Positions 8,596 through 18,332 of a DNA stretch of 64,000 nucleotides are shown piece by piece. Position numbers and translations under genes: made by a program. The notes under the pieces are model-generated. The model was not told the origin of the DNA. It saw nothing but the letters and a program-made list of their open reading frames with translations, and searched no databases. This stretch comes from Simiduia sp. 21SJ11W-1 (GTDB lineage: Bacteria > Pseudomonadota > Gammaproteobacteria > Pseudomonadales > Cellvibrionaceae). The stretch is from NCBI RefSeq assembly GCF_024138675.1, contig NZ_CP090959.1:3584001-3648000 (forward strand), written 5' to 3'. Position 1 is the stretch's first letter. Every line of letters starts with the position of its first letter.

Positions 8596-9231
8596 TCACT
8601 CAGCGCCGTTGCGGGCCAGCAGCGCTGTTTCTATAGCGGTGATTATGGCTGCTGAATCAGGGGTAATCTTGCTTGGAAAATACTGCACCTGTTGCCCGTC
8701 GGCAGACAAAAGATACTTGTTAAAATTCCACGCGGGCGGCTGGGTTTGCTTGGCCAGCGCATTGAAAGTGACGTTGGCGTGCGGGCCTTTGACGTGGGTG
8801 GGTGCAAGCATGGTAAAGGTGACACCAAAATTTACAAAACAGATGTCTGCGGACTTTTCTTCATCGGCCGCTTCCTGGTTGAAGTCGTTACTGGCAAAGC
8901 CCACTACGGCCAAGCCCTCTGTGTGGTAGCGCTGATGCAATGCCTCAAGGGCGCGAAACTGTTTGGTGTAGCCGCAGTGGCTGGCGGTATTTACCAGCAG
9001 CAAAACCTTACCGGCAAACAGCTCACATAAATTTACCTCGTGAGTTGCATGCAGTGCCCGGTAGGGTTGATTTAGAAATGCAGGGCAACGGCTGCTTGCC
9101 AAGGCTGCTTTAGTGGCCATTGCGGAGGCCGAGTGAGCGCCGGGTTCAGCCCCTATGGTTTCAGCCGCAAATGCGCAGGCTGCCAGTACACTTAAGCCCA
9201 AGCAACGCAACAAATTAATAACGCTTTTCAT
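8596..9231 (-). CDS. exported glutathione peroxidase family protein, Cys type
   Basis: 211 residues. A signal peptide (about 1-23, ending ACAFAAE) is followed by a thiol peroxidase core: NTASHCGYT with the peroxidatic Cys86, and WNFNKYL. The usual NQF glutamine segment reads SNDFNQEAADEE, a bacterial variant. It is expected to reduce peroxides in the periplasm, with thioredoxin-like rather than glutathione donors likely for Cys-type members. Its ATG overlaps the stop of the upstream diguanylate cyclase gene by one base (TAATG), so the two are translationally coupled, an unusual link between peroxide defence and c-di-GMP. Confidence 0.88.
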   Translation of the reverse strand: MKSVINLLRCLGLSVLAACAFAAETIGAEPGAHSASAMATKAALASSRCPAFLNQPYRALHATHEVNLCELFAGKVLLLVNTASHCGYTKQFRALEALHQRYHTEGLAVVGFASNDFNQEAADEEKSADICFVNFGVTFTMLAPTHVKGPHANVTFNALAKQTQPPAWNFNKYLLSADGQQVQYFPSKITPDSAAIITAIETALLARNGAE

Positions 9232-11147
9232 TATTCGGAACTCCCATCGAGTGCTACTGCATTGCGGCCGCTGTCTTTGGCGCGATAAAGGGCGTTATCT
9301 GCGCGATTGATCAGCTGGCTAAAATCGCTGTCGGCTTTGCGGTATTGGGCCACCCCCACGCTTACGGTGACCGAGAGGTTGTCAGTAACCTGGCGCAGGT
9401 CGATATCGGCCACGGCTTTGCACACCCGCTCGGCCACATCGGCGGCGGCCGTTAAATTCGCACTGGGCAGGGTAATGAGGAATTCCTCGCCACCGGTACG
9501 CCCTAGCACGTCGTGCTTGCGCAAACACTCACTGGCCGCTTGCGCAATTTTTTGCAGCACCCTGTCGCCCACTTCGTGGCCGTAGGTATCGTTAATGCGT
9601 TTGAAGTAATCAACATCAAACACCAACAGGCTAAAGGGTTCACCGGCCAGGCGGCACTCGCTGAGGGCATCTTTGCCGCTCTGGTAAATACTGCGCCGAT
9701 TGGGCAAACCCGTGAGTTCGTCGGTCATGGCCAGGTAGCGCAATCTGTGGGAGCGCTGCCACTGGCGTATTGCCAGCAGCACTGCGCCAGATAACAAGAG
9801 TAAACCGAGCACCGCCAACATGCCCTGCCAACGCTTGCGCTCCTCTAGCACCTTCAGCCGCGCCTGGCGCACCTCGCGCTCGAATTTCAACGCGCGATTT
9901 TCGGCGTCTTTGCGCTCTGCATCAAATTCAATGCGCATGCGCGTACTGGTTTGATCACGCAATTTCTCTTGCAGTAACTCCTGGGTTTGCTGGTAGGCCG
10001 AAAGCGCAACAAAGGCTGCCTGCCATTGGCCGGTTTGGCCCAGCGCCTCGGCTTTCAGTTTTTGCATCCACGCGAGGTAGCGGTATTGATCTTGTTCGCG
10101 CAATCCCGGCTCCGCTTCGGCCAGCAGGGTTACTGCGCGGGCATGGTCATTTGTGGCAACCAACTGATTCGCCTTGAACAAATTCCAGAGCGCCGTGTTG
10201 AGTGGATCCAGCTCTGAATCGAGCAGGGGCTCTGCGCGATCGAGGGCATCGGTGGCGGTAGTGATATCCCCTGCGCGCAGCCGGTTATCGGCTATCGCAA
10301 TGAGCGTACCCAACTGCGCGCGGGGAACATCTCGCGCCTCTTCAGCAGCCAGCATGGTTTGGTAAATGTCATAGGCGGCATCGTACTCGGCCAGATCGTC
10401 ATAGGTGAGCGCCAACAAGAAACGTGCGGCATCGGCGCTTTCTATGTCGCTGCGCTGCTGGTAGATGCCAATCACTTCCAACAACAATTCTTTGGCGCGC
10501 TCGAAGTCGCCCATGCGCCGGTAGGTGTTGGCCACCATCGACAGCGTGTAGGCCGTCCAGTAGCGATTGCCCAGCAGGTGGTAGAGTTGGTGGGCCACCT
10601 GCAAGTCGGCCAGCGCCTGGGCCAGATCGCCCTGCAGCGCCAACAGCTCACCGCGCGCACTTAAGGCATCGGCAATCAGGCGACGATCCTCTATGGCTTC
10701 TGCCAGCGCCAGCGCGCCGTTGTAATCACTGAGGGCCGCTTTATAGTTGCCACCCATCTCATTAAACCAGCCCCGGCACAACTGATAATCTGCCTGGCCC
10801 AAGGTGTCGGCATTGGCCCGGGCCTCGGTCAGCCAGCCACTGGCATTGGCGCGTGCGGCCTGAATTTGCTCGGCGGTATCATCGGGTTGCATCCAGCAGC
10901 CCAATCGCTGGTAGCGCTCTTGCTGACTTGGGTCATTGGGATCCAGACGTGCACCCAGCGCCTTATAGGCGTTGCGGTAATCCTGAAAGCTGCCAATCAG
11001 CTCTGATTCTTCCAGCTGCTGAAAGGCCGCCTCTACCGATAGCGAATCATCGGCAACCACGCCGCCGCTCGCGGCGAGTAAAAGTGCGAATCCCATCGCG
11101 GGCCAGCGGCCGAATGTCCTTGGCCGGGCTGTGGGGCGCTCAGTCAT
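9231..11147 (-). CDS. diguanylate cyclase with extracytoplasmic TPR sensor
   Basis: 638 residues. An N-terminal signal or anchor segment (MGFALLLAASGGVVA) precedes a long periplasmic TPR-type helical region (about 40-390). A coiled coil, a transmembrane helix (MLAVLGLLLLSGAVLLAI, about 445-462) and a C-terminal GGDEF domain follow. The active site is GGEEF, and RKHD five residues before it is an RxxD inhibitory site, so the enzyme should make c-di-GMP and be product inhibited. It shares one base with the peroxidase start downstream. The signal read by the TPR domain is unknown. Confidence 0.9.
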   Translation of the reverse strand: MTERPTARPRTFGRWPAMGFALLLAASGGVVADDSLSVEAAFQQLEESELIGSFQDYRNAYKALGARLDPNDPSQQERYQRLGCWMQPDDTAEQIQAARANASGWLTEARANADTLGQADYQLCRGWFNEMGGNYKAALSDYNGALALAEAIEDRRLIADALSARGELLALQGDLAQALADLQVAHQLYHLLGNRYWTAYTLSMVANTYRRMGDFERAKELLLEVIGIYQQRSDIESADAARFLLALTYDDLAEYDAAYDIYQTMLAAEEARDVPRAQLGTLIAIADNRLRAGDITTATDALDRAEPLLDSELDPLNTALWNLFKANQLVATNDHARAVTLLAEAEPGLREQDQYRYLAWMQKLKAEALGQTGQWQAAFVALSAYQQTQELLQEKLRDQTSTRMRIEFDAERKDAENRALKFEREVRQARLKVLEERKRWQGMLAVLGLLLLSGAVLLAIRQWQRSHRLRYLAMTDELTGLPNRRSIYQSGKDALSECRLAGEPFSLLVFDVDYFKRINDTYGHEVGDRVLQKIAQAASECLRKHDVLGRTGGEEFLITLPSANLTAAADVAERVCKAVADIDLRQVTDNLSVTVSVGVAQYRKADSDFSQLINRADNALYRAKDSGRNAVALDGSSE

Positions 11148-11221
11148 GGCGTCTCAGTATTGGTTGAAAGGCTTGTTGAGTATAAGGCAATTGGCACACA
11201 ACGAAAGGGCGCGCCGCCCAT

Positions 11222-11250
11222 AAAAAAAGCCCCGCGTGTGCGGGGCTTTT
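11222..11250 (-). terminator. rho-independent terminator of the subtilase gene
   Basis: GCCCCGC, loop GTGT and GCGGGGC (11229-11246), followed on the minus strand by seven T. A shorter T-run on the plus side makes it partly bidirectional. It lies 60 bases after the subtilase stop. Confidence 0.85.
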
Positions 11251-11310
11251 GGCAACCGATCAGACCTTACACCCTAAGACCTGCCCGGTAGGCTTTATTG
11301 CGCGGTGCAA

Positions 11311-14247
11311 TTATTCGATGGCCAGCTGGCTGCCCGACTTGTCGTTGGGCAACAGCCACATGTAGCGGCCTTCACCGGCAATGCGCTCGATCTGAACACG
11401 CGAGCGTGCCTGAACGGGAACAGAGGCTGCATCCACCACAATTTCATCGGCCAGATCAATACTTCCGTATTGCACATCCACACTGCTGCTATCGGTTTGG
11501 CTATAGGATTCCAACCAGTAGTTGAAGGTGGTATCACCCGGCTCCAGGAAGCCGTATTGGCCATACAAATCTACCGTATGGATAGCGCTGCTGTCGTTGT
11601 AATCGTTCGCTACCAGGTATTCCAACAGGAATGAACCGGTGTTGAGGTTTTGCAACGCCGTCACCATTTGGCCACTTGGGTCGGCCGCGCCGGTGAGCCA
11701 GCCTTGGTCGTAGCTGTAGAGAATGTAGTCATCGATGCCGTCTTCGTTGGTATCAATGTACATGGCAGTCCACAGTTGCGACAGGTTGTTCCAGGGCGCT
11801 TCGGTGGCCAGGCCAAACTGCAGCACCGGGTAACCGAAGTCTGCCACGCGATAACCCAAGGCCTTGATGGCGTTAGAGGTGCCATCGAGGAACAGGCCGT
11901 CTTCACCTGCCAGAGTGAAGCCTTCCGCAATGCCCATGCCCTGCCCTTGGTTGTGCAGTGTCATGTTGCCATTGCGATCGGCACGGCTGCGGATGCGCGA
12001 GGCCGGGTCAACCACGGCCAGGTAGCCCACGGTTAACTTGTCTTCGCCGTCATCAAACACCAACCAGCCGTCTACTTCTGTTTGGCTGTAGAAAGCATCA
12101 TCAGCCGGCAGCTCGGAGGCATCCACTGCCAAAGTGACCAACACCGGGCGCTTGCTGTTGCTGCCCATGTGGACGCGGCTTGGGAACTTGAGCGATACAC
12201 CGGGAATGGCACGGTTCGGCACGTGGGTAACGTTGAAGGTGCGGGCAGAGCCAGACAAGTTGTTCAAGGTTACACGCTCGTGCACACGCACATCGCGATC
12301 TTCGTTAATGCGACCAAAACTGATGGCGCCGGGCATGGCCAGCGAGCTCAGCTGTGCAGCAGTAGCCACGTTGATCACGCCGGTACCCTGCAGCGTTAGC
12401 GGGTATGGCGTATTCGAGCCTGGGCCTGCGGCATTGGCCGGGTGCGAGCTGTTTTGCAGCATGGCTTTAATGGCATCAGGCTCAAGCTGTGGGAAGCGCT
12501 CAAGCAACACTGCCGCTGCACCGGCCACGTGAGGCGTTGCCATAGAAGTACCGCTCAGGCTAACCGCACCGTCACCAGACTGGGTAGCTGCCGATGAAAT
12601 GCCCACACCGGGTGCGGCCAGATCGGGCTTGAAGTCCGAGCCACCGTTGTTCGGCCCGCGTGAGCTGAAGGCCGCCAGGGTGTCGTCGTTATCGGGGAAG
12701 GGTACATAGTTGTTGGCATCCAGTACGCCCACTGCCATGTCGCCACCGGCAATAGCGTTGTAGATACCGGTGCCGTCGGCCAGCGAAATCATCGCGGCGT
12801 GCAGCTCAACCGGTGAACCGCCCATCACAATGGGCGCGCCAGCGACGTTGTTAAACACGATGGCGCCAGTGGCACCGGCGGCCATTGCATTTTGCAGTTT
12901 GGTGGTAAATGCACAGGCACCGCGCTGCAGGAAGGCCACCTTGCCGGTCATGTCGTTGGCCAGCGGCGTACAGGCATTGAGCGGGCTTGCAATTTCAAGT
13001 GGGCCGCTGATGGGGCTGCCATCTTCAAGCGCGGGCGAAATACCCGAGTAGGCGGCGTTGTAATCGCCACCTACCAGATCGCTTTCAATTTTTACCGCAA
13101 ACTCGTTGGCACCACCGGCAAGGGTTGCCGCAACCGCGATGGTTTTCTTGCCAGCGGCAGGCGCACCGTGCACGTAGGGCACACCGTTGCCGGAGTTACC
13201 GGCGGCCACCACCACAACCACGCCCATGTTGGCGGCGTTATCGGCAGCAACAGAGGATGGGTCATCGGGGCTGCCGAAATCGGAACCCAGGCTCATGTTG
13301 ATCACATCGGCGCGATCATCCACGCTGCCATCGCCATTGGGGTCGAGCGCGTATTCAATGGCATCTACGGTGAGCGCGGTGGAGCCGGCTACATCACCGA
13401 ATACTTTTAACGCCCAGATCTCGGCATCTTTCGCAACGCCTGCACCTACTTTGCCGTCTACACCGCTACCGGCAGCGGAGCCCGCAACGTGGGTGCCGTG
13501 GCCGTTGTAATCCATCGGGTCTGGATCGGGCTGGGGAATCTGTTGCTCGGGAGTGCCACCGGCATTGTAGTCAGCACCGGCGAAATCGTAACCGCGCGTC
13601 ACTTTTGCGGTGGGGAATGTGCCCGGCTCAACCACGGATGGATCGTTGCCATCGTAATTGCCATCGCCGCCGAAGTTTTGGTGCAGGTAATCTACACCGG
13701 TATCAATCACGGCGATCTTCTTGCCCGCGCCTGAATAGCCCATGGCCCAGGCGTCAGTGCCGCCTACCCAAGGCACAGAAACACTGTTCATCAATTTGTG
13801 ATGCGGCACGCGCATTACGCGCTTCACGCCCACTAAAGATTGGATCGCGGCAAGATCGCGGCGCTCAACAATCCACTTGCTGCCGTTCACACCCGCGGTA
13901 AAACTTTTCACCTCGGTGGCGCCAAGCTTTTGCATTTTTGCGCGCAGTGCGGCTTGTTCGGCTTTGATTTTTTTGGCGTGCGCCTGCTGTCGATCACGGG
14001 TGGGCTCGGCCTCTGTGGTTTGCAGCTCGTTAACTACAAAACCTGCCACCGACGGGCTCTCTAACTCTACAAAAATTTCAATGCGGTTTTTACCGTTGGC
14101 GAAGGGCGCTTTGTTGATATCAAGCGACTGGCGTTCAAGGGACAGTTTTGCAGGGTCTATAGCCTGGGCACCGGCCAAGGCTGCAACCGAGCAAGACAGG
14201 CACAAGGCCACTGACTTGCCAAGCAGATTAAGGGGCGTTTTTTTCAT
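11311..14247 (-). CDS. secreted subtilisin-like serine protease (S8) with PA insert
   Basis: 978 residues. Signal peptide (about 1-28), an inhibitor I9-like propeptide (about 50-150) and an S8 catalytic domain with Asp182 (VIDTGVDY), His250 (GHGTHVAGS) and Ser568 (SGTSMATPH). A protease-associated domain is inserted between His and Ser (around 400-500), and the 580-978 tail is beta-rich. Asp/Asn-rich calcium-type loops such as DPNGDGSVDD are present. It is expected to act outside the cell on proteins. A terminator follows it and nothing is co-transcribed. Domain order is clear; substrate unknown. Confidence 0.93.
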   Translation of the reverse strand: MKKTPLNLLGKSVALCLSCSVAALAGAQAIDPAKLSLERQSLDINKAPFANGKNRIEIFVELESPSVAGFVVNELQTTEAEPTRDRQQAHAKKIKAEQAALRAKMQKLGATEVKSFTAGVNGSKWIVERRDLAAIQSLVGVKRVMRVPHHKLMNSVSVPWVGGTDAWAMGYSGAGKKIAVIDTGVDYLHQNFGGDGNYDGNDPSVVEPGTFPTAKVTRGYDFAGADYNAGGTPEQQIPQPDPDPMDYNGHGTHVAGSAAGSGVDGKVGAGVAKDAEIWALKVFGDVAGSTALTVDAIEYALDPNGDGSVDDRADVINMSLGSDFGSPDDPSSVAADNAANMGVVVVVAAGNSGNGVPYVHGAPAAGKKTIAVAATLAGGANEFAVKIESDLVGGDYNAAYSGISPALEDGSPISGPLEIASPLNACTPLANDMTGKVAFLQRGACAFTTKLQNAMAAGATGAIVFNNVAGAPIVMGGSPVELHAAMISLADGTGIYNAIAGGDMAVGVLDANNYVPFPDNDDTLAAFSSRGPNNGGSDFKPDLAAPGVGISSAATQSGDGAVSLSGTSMATPHVAGAAAVLLERFPQLEPDAIKAMLQNSSHPANAAGPGSNTPYPLTLQGTGVINVATAAQLSSLAMPGAISFGRINEDRDVRVHERVTLNNLSGSARTFNVTHVPNRAIPGVSLKFPSRVHMGSNSKRPVLVTLAVDASELPADDAFYSQTEVDGWLVFDDGEDKLTVGYLAVVDPASRIRSRADRNGNMTLHNQGQGMGIAEGFTLAGEDGLFLDGTSNAIKALGYRVADFGYPVLQFGLATEAPWNNLSQLWTAMYIDTNEDGIDDYILYSYDQGWLTGAADPSGQMVTALQNLNTGSFLLEYLVANDYNDSSAIHTVDLYGQYGFLEPGDTTFNYWLESYSQTDSSSVDVQYGSIDLADEIVVDAASVPVQARSRVQIERIAGEGRYMWLLPNDKSGSQLAIE

Positions 14248-14710
14248 AAAGCCAACTCCATGGACTGTGATAGTGCGTTTTCACCGGGATCACCGGCCAA
14301 CGCGAATTGGAAGATTGCCGCGCGTGCATCGCACCAAGGCGAAGGCGTGACATCTACTGGGCTGCCAATTCTTATAACTTTTTGAAACAACCCAGAAGCT
14401 CTGAAAAACCCGAACGGAATGGTATTTAGAGGGGCAAACAAAGCCTGCAAATAGAACGACAAAGGCGCCTGAATCCACAAGCAAAAATGACCTGGTGGCG
14501 CGCTAAACAGCGTTTGGTACTAGCGCAAAATGCAAATTAAAACTTTAGCACCAAGCATGACTCTTAAGTCACCTAATACCTGCCCCACACAAGGCTAGCA
14601 GCGCTGACCGCACTTGCCGCCCATCCGCTGGAACCGTCGTACTGCTTGATGGGCCTTTGCTAGGCAGCAGCTTGCGGGGCACACTATAATGCGCGCCCTC
14701 ACCGTACTGC
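14248..14710. other. intergenic region between divergent genes
   Basis: 463 bases separate the subtilase from the plus-strand unknown gene. A TATAAT at 14685-14690 is a likely -10 box for the plus-strand gene, but no good -35 is spaced from it. Nothing else was recognised; the short frames here lack coding character. Confidence 0.5.
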
Positions 14711-15751
14711 ATGGAACGCACGATGAACGGCACAGCACTGAACGCACCGAGCTTTCGCCCCACTCCCCAAAATTCGCGCTTTATTCTTTTTTCTGCCCGC
14801 ACCAACGGCGCTTGCGGGCGCGCGGTGTTTATTGATGCCACCCGCTTGCCGCAGTTTCTACTGGCGGTGGATTTGCGCAGCCACCAGGGCCACAGCCTAG
14901 TGCAGGGCATAGAGCAATTGCGCGCCACTGCGGCGGGCCTTCGCGCTCACCAAAATATTGCCAATGCCGCCCAACACATGAGCACCATTGCCGGTTTTGA
15001 GGTGTACTACACCCTCCGCCAGCAAGGCGGCGAAAATGGCCCCGGGGTGTACATTACGCAAATTAAATCTGCCCAGCTGCAAGCCACACAACCCGGGCAA
15101 TTTAGGCTTGAAGGCAGCCAGCTGCGCCCCGATCACGCGGCCTTTAATCGCTGTGAACAAGCCTGCATAGTGAGTGCCAGCCACCTCAACGCGGCAGTAG
15201 AAAAAGCGCGTAAACTTGCCCAACCCCTGGCCGCGGTTGCCAACGCACCCAGCGCACTCTTTTTTATTCCAACGCCATTGGAAAACCTTGAAGGCCAATG
15301 GTTAACACCGCAACAAAAAACCACCGGGCGCGACGCTCTGTGCGCGCAACTTGCCCAAGCGCTGGAAGATGCCCAATCAGCAGATCGCGCGCACACTTAC
15401 GTGCACGTAGCCAATCACGCAGACACCTGGTTACAGCAGGCGCTGGCGCAGGTTACCGGCCCGCTGAACAAACTCACCCTGGCCTTTGTAGACCCAAGCC
15501 CACGGGCCGGTTACACCATACAAAAGTTAAAATCCCTGGGCGCCAAGCTCAGCCAAGAGGCCATTACCGTAAGCACAGACCAAGCCGAGATGACACTCGC
15601 GCGGCTGCGCGCAAAACTGGCTAAAACCATCGGGGAGTTGCGCCGGGCCCAGCCTGCGCGCGCAGTGCAATCGGTGGGTGCACACCAGGCCAGCAAAACC
15701 TTTCTGGCGGCAGCCCAGCAAGCCAATTTGTTGAGCCGCTGGACACGCTAG
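14711..15751 (+). CDS. hypothetical protein, about 346 residues
   Basis: Not recognised. The product is Ala- and Gln-rich, with no signal peptide and no transmembrane helix. The first third is mixed alpha/beta (ARTNGACGRAVFIDATRLPQF). The middle has ALFFIPTPLENLEGQW. The last third contains LAFVDPSPRAGYTIQKLKSLG and then long basic helices to the end. Two ATGs are possible (14711 and 14723), neither with a good ribosome site. A TATAAT at 14685 suggests its own promoter. Codon use matches the neighbours, so it is probably native. A cytoplasmic role is likely, nothing more specific. Confidence 0.7.
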   Translation: MERTMNGTALNAPSFRPTPQNSRFILFSARTNGACGRAVFIDATRLPQFLLAVDLRSHQGHSLVQGIEQLRATAAGLRAHQNIANAAQHMSTIAGFEVYYTLRQQGGENGPGVYITQIKSAQLQATQPGQFRLEGSQLRPDHAAFNRCEQACIVSASHLNAAVEKARKLAQPLAAVANAPSALFFIPTPLENLEGQWLTPQQKTTGRDALCAQLAQALEDAQSADRAHTYVHVANHADTWLQQALAQVTGPLNKLTLAFVDPSPRAGYTIQKLKSLGAKLSQEAITVSTDQAEMTLARLRAKLAKTIGELRRAQPARAVQSVGAHQASKTFLAAAQQANLLSRWTR

Positions 15752-15854
15752 CGGCGCAATCATCACAAATGCTTCTGAATTCAGCAAAATAACGCATTTT
15801 TCATCGCACAGCCCAGCCTCTATGCTTAGCCCAGTTATTCACTGGGAGAAAAAC

Positions 15855-17450
15855 ATGCAAACCTGCGGCGAGTTATTGGCAAAGTATTTAGAGGCCTACG
15901 GCATAGAGGTGGCCTTCGGTATTCCTGGCACCCACACCATCGAGCTCTACCGGGGCCTGCCGCAAACCGCCATCCGCCACGTGACACCCCGCCACGAACA
16001 GGGCGCGGGTTTTATGGCCGATGGCTACGCCCGCGTCACCGGCAAGCCGGCTGCATGCATTACCGTTTCCGGCCCCGGCGCGCTCAACATCAGCGGCGCC
16101 ATGGGCCAGGCCCTGCAAGACTCCCAGCCAATGCTTGTGATTTCCGCCGACAACAACACCTGGGAGCGCGGCCTGGGCGAGGGCCGGCTGCACGAAACCC
16201 GCAACCTGCAAGCGGCCATGGCCGAGTGCGCTCGCTGGGCCCACACCCTTACCCGGCCTGAGGATTTGCCCAAAGTCATGGCGCGCACCTTCGCCATTTT
16301 TGCAAGCGAAAGGCCAGGGCCTGTGCACCTCACCTTGCCTCTCGATGTGATTACCGCACCGGCCGGCCATGTGCCGCTAGAGCTGTGGCCGCGGCCCGCG
16401 CGCCCGGCGCCCGCCCCATCAACCCTAAGCCAGGCCGCCCATTTGCTGAATAATGCCAAGCGCCCGTTGCTTGCCCTTGGCGGTGGCTGCGCCGATGCCC
16501 AGCCCGAAGTACTGGCATTGGTAGACGCCCTGCAGGCGCCCGTAAGCCTGACCCACAACGCCAAGGGCCTGCTGCCGCCAGACCACCCGCTGCTGCTGGG
16601 TTCAAACCCCTCGTTTGCCTCAATTCGCCACGAGTTCGAGCAGGCCGACGTGGTACTGGCCATTGGCACAGAGCTTTCAGAAACCGATTACGATTTCTTT
16701 TTTAAAGGGGATTTTCACATTCCCGGCACATTGATTCGGGTAGACATAGATACCGCCCAACTCACCCGCAACTGCCGCCCGCACTTGGCTATTCAATCAG
16801 ACAGCGGCGCCTTTATGGCGGGGCTGACACCCGCGCTTGGCGCCCGGCAGGCGGTCGATAGCCTTGCCCGCGTAAAAGCTGCGAAAGAAAAACATCAAGC
16901 CGAACAACACCCGGGCTACCAGGCATTTCTGGATTGCCTGCTAAGCACCCTGCCTGAGGCCATTGTGATGGGTGATTCCACCCAGCCTGCCTACTACGCC
17001 GCCAACCAGTTCGACGCCCTGCGCCCGCGCAGCTTTGGCTCGGCCGCCACCGGCTACGGCACCCTCGGTTGGGCCCTGCCGGCGGCCTTTGGCGCGCGCC
17101 TGGGGGCGCCCGAGCGGCCGGTGATTGGCCTGTTGGGCGACGGCGGCGTGCAGTTTTCGCTCAATGAACTGGCCACCGCCGTTGAAGCACAAATTCCGGT
17201 GGCACTCATTATTTGGCACAACAGCTGTTACGAAATGATTGCCATGAACTTCCGCGATGCCGGCATGGCGCCCATGGCCTGCGACATCTATTCGCCGGAC
17301 TTTTTGAAAGTGGCCGAGGGCTACGGCTGCAAATCCCGCCGGGCCACAAACCTTGCAGAGCTTGCCGAGGCCCTGCGCGAGGCGCAAACCGCCACAGTAC
17401 CCACGGTCATTGAAGTGCAAGAAAGCGACTTCATCGCGCACGCGCAATAA
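15855..17450 (+). CDS. aruI: 5-guanidino-2-oxopentanoate decarboxylase (thiamine-diphosphate enzyme)
   Basis: 531-residue ThDP enzyme of the acetolactate synthase/benzoylformate decarboxylase superfamily. The N-terminal Glu motif (RHEQGAGFMADGYAR) and the C-terminal cofactor motif GDGGVQFSLNELATA...NNS-like (WHNSCYE) are both present. The overall pattern (GIPGTHTIELYRGL, NNTWERGLGEGRLHET) fits AruI of the arginine transaminase pathway, which decarboxylates 2-ketoarginine to 4-guanidinobutyraldehyde. The ATG at 15855 follows GGGAG at 7 bases; the upstream extension to 15822 is less likely. The partner transaminase AruH is not adjacent, so substrate rests on sequence alone. Confidence 0.82.
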   Translation: MQTCGELLAKYLEAYGIEVAFGIPGTHTIELYRGLPQTAIRHVTPRHEQGAGFMADGYARVTGKPAACITVSGPGALNISGAMGQALQDSQPMLVISADNNTWERGLGEGRLHETRNLQAAMAECARWAHTLTRPEDLPKVMARTFAIFASERPGPVHLTLPLDVITAPAGHVPLELWPRPARPAPAPSTLSQAAHLLNNAKRPLLALGGGCADAQPEVLALVDALQAPVSLTHNAKGLLPPDHPLLLGSNPSFASIRHEFEQADVVLAIGTELSETDYDFFFKGDFHIPGTLIRVDIDTAQLTRNCRPHLAIQSDSGAFMAGLTPALGARQAVDSLARVKAAKEKHQAEQHPGYQAFLDCLLSTLPEAIVMGDSTQPAYYAANQFDALRPRSFGSAATGYGTLGWALPAAFGARLGAPERPVIGLLGDGGVQFSLNELATAVEAQIPVALIIWHNSCYEMIAMNFRDAGMAPMACDIYSPDFLKVAEGYGCKSRRATNLAELAEALREAQTATVPTVIEVQESDFIAHAQ

Positions 17451-17483
17451 CAAGAGGTTACTGGCCCCTAGCCAATGGGCCGC

Positions 17484-17489
17484 TATAAT
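17484..17489 (+). promoter_or_regulatory. -10 box of tcdA
   Basis: A TATAAT lies 28 bases before the chosen tcdA start, inside the upstream extension of its frame, which supports the downstream start. No convincing -35 is seen. Confidence 0.45.
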
Positions 17490-17516
17490 GGCGGCCCCAG
17501 CGCGACGGACTCCCCA

Positions 17517-18332
17517 ATGACCAGCACAACCCCACTTTCGGATGCCTACCTACAACGCTTTGGCGGTATCGCGCGGCTATATGGCCGGGCGGCACTCGAT
17601 CAACTGCACAGCGCCCACTTCATGGTGATAGGCATTGGCGGCGTGGGTTCTTGGGCGGCGGAAGCGCTGGCGCGCACCGGGGTGGGCACCATTACCTTGG
17701 TGGATTTGGATGAGGTGTGCGTCACCAACAGCAACCGCCAGTTGCATACGCTCGCCAGCACCATTGGCCAGCCCAAAACCGCGGTGATTGCCGAGCGGCT
17801 CTACGGCATTAACCCGGAAATGTGTGTGCATTGCGTGGAAGATTTTGTAGAGCCTGAAAACGTGGCGGCCATTATTGGTAAACAATGCGATGTGGTGCTT
17901 GATTGCATAGATTCGGCGTTCGTGAAATCGGCCATTATCGGACATTGCAAACGCCAGAAAACACCGGTGATTACCGTGGGCTCATCGGGCGGTAAAACCG
18001 ACCCGCGCCAGATTACATCCCTCGATTTGGCCAAAACCACCAACGACCCGCTGCTGGCCAAAACCCGCAACAATTTGCGCAGGCATTACAACTTCAGCCG
18101 CAACGCCAAGCGCAACTTCTCCATTGAAGCCATTTACTCAACCGAGCAGCTAAAGTTTCCCGATGCCGAAGGCGGTGTGTGTGAAAACAAATCGGCACTG
18201 GGCGCCGAGGTAAAACTGGATTGCGGCGGCGGGCTGGGCGCGGCCACCATGGTGACCGCAAGCTTTGGCATGATTGCCGCAAGCCGCGGCATTGAGCGTT
18301 TTTTACGGACGCAAAATGCGCCAAAAAATTAA
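17517..18332 (+). CDS. tcdA: tRNA threonylcarbamoyladenosine dehydratase
   Basis: 271-residue ThiF/MoeB/E1-like enzyme that cyclises t6A37 to ct6A37 in tRNAs using ATP. GIGGVGSWAAEALARTG is the nucleotide-binding motif, DLDEVCVTNSNRQLH follows, and CENKSALGAEVKLDCGGGLG is typical of TcdA (CsdL). The frame opens at 17475 but the ATG at 17517 fits the family N-terminus. It converges on csdE and the two genes overlap by 4 bases. In E. coli these belong to one csdA-csdE-csdL cluster, so the neighbourhood supports both calls although the orientation differs. Confidence 0.92.
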   Translation: MTSTTPLSDAYLQRFGGIARLYGRAALDQLHSAHFMVIGIGGVGSWAAEALARTGVGTITLVDLDEVCVTNSNRQLHTLASTIGQPKTAVIAERLYGINPEMCVHCVEDFVEPENVAAIIGKQCDVVLDCIDSAFVKSAIIGHCKRQKTPVITVGSSGGKTDPRQITSLDLAKTTNDPLLAKTRNNLRRHYNFSRNAKRNFSIEAIYSTEQLKFPDAEGGVCENKSALGAEVKLDCGGGLGAATMVTASFGMIAASRGIERFLRTQNAPKN

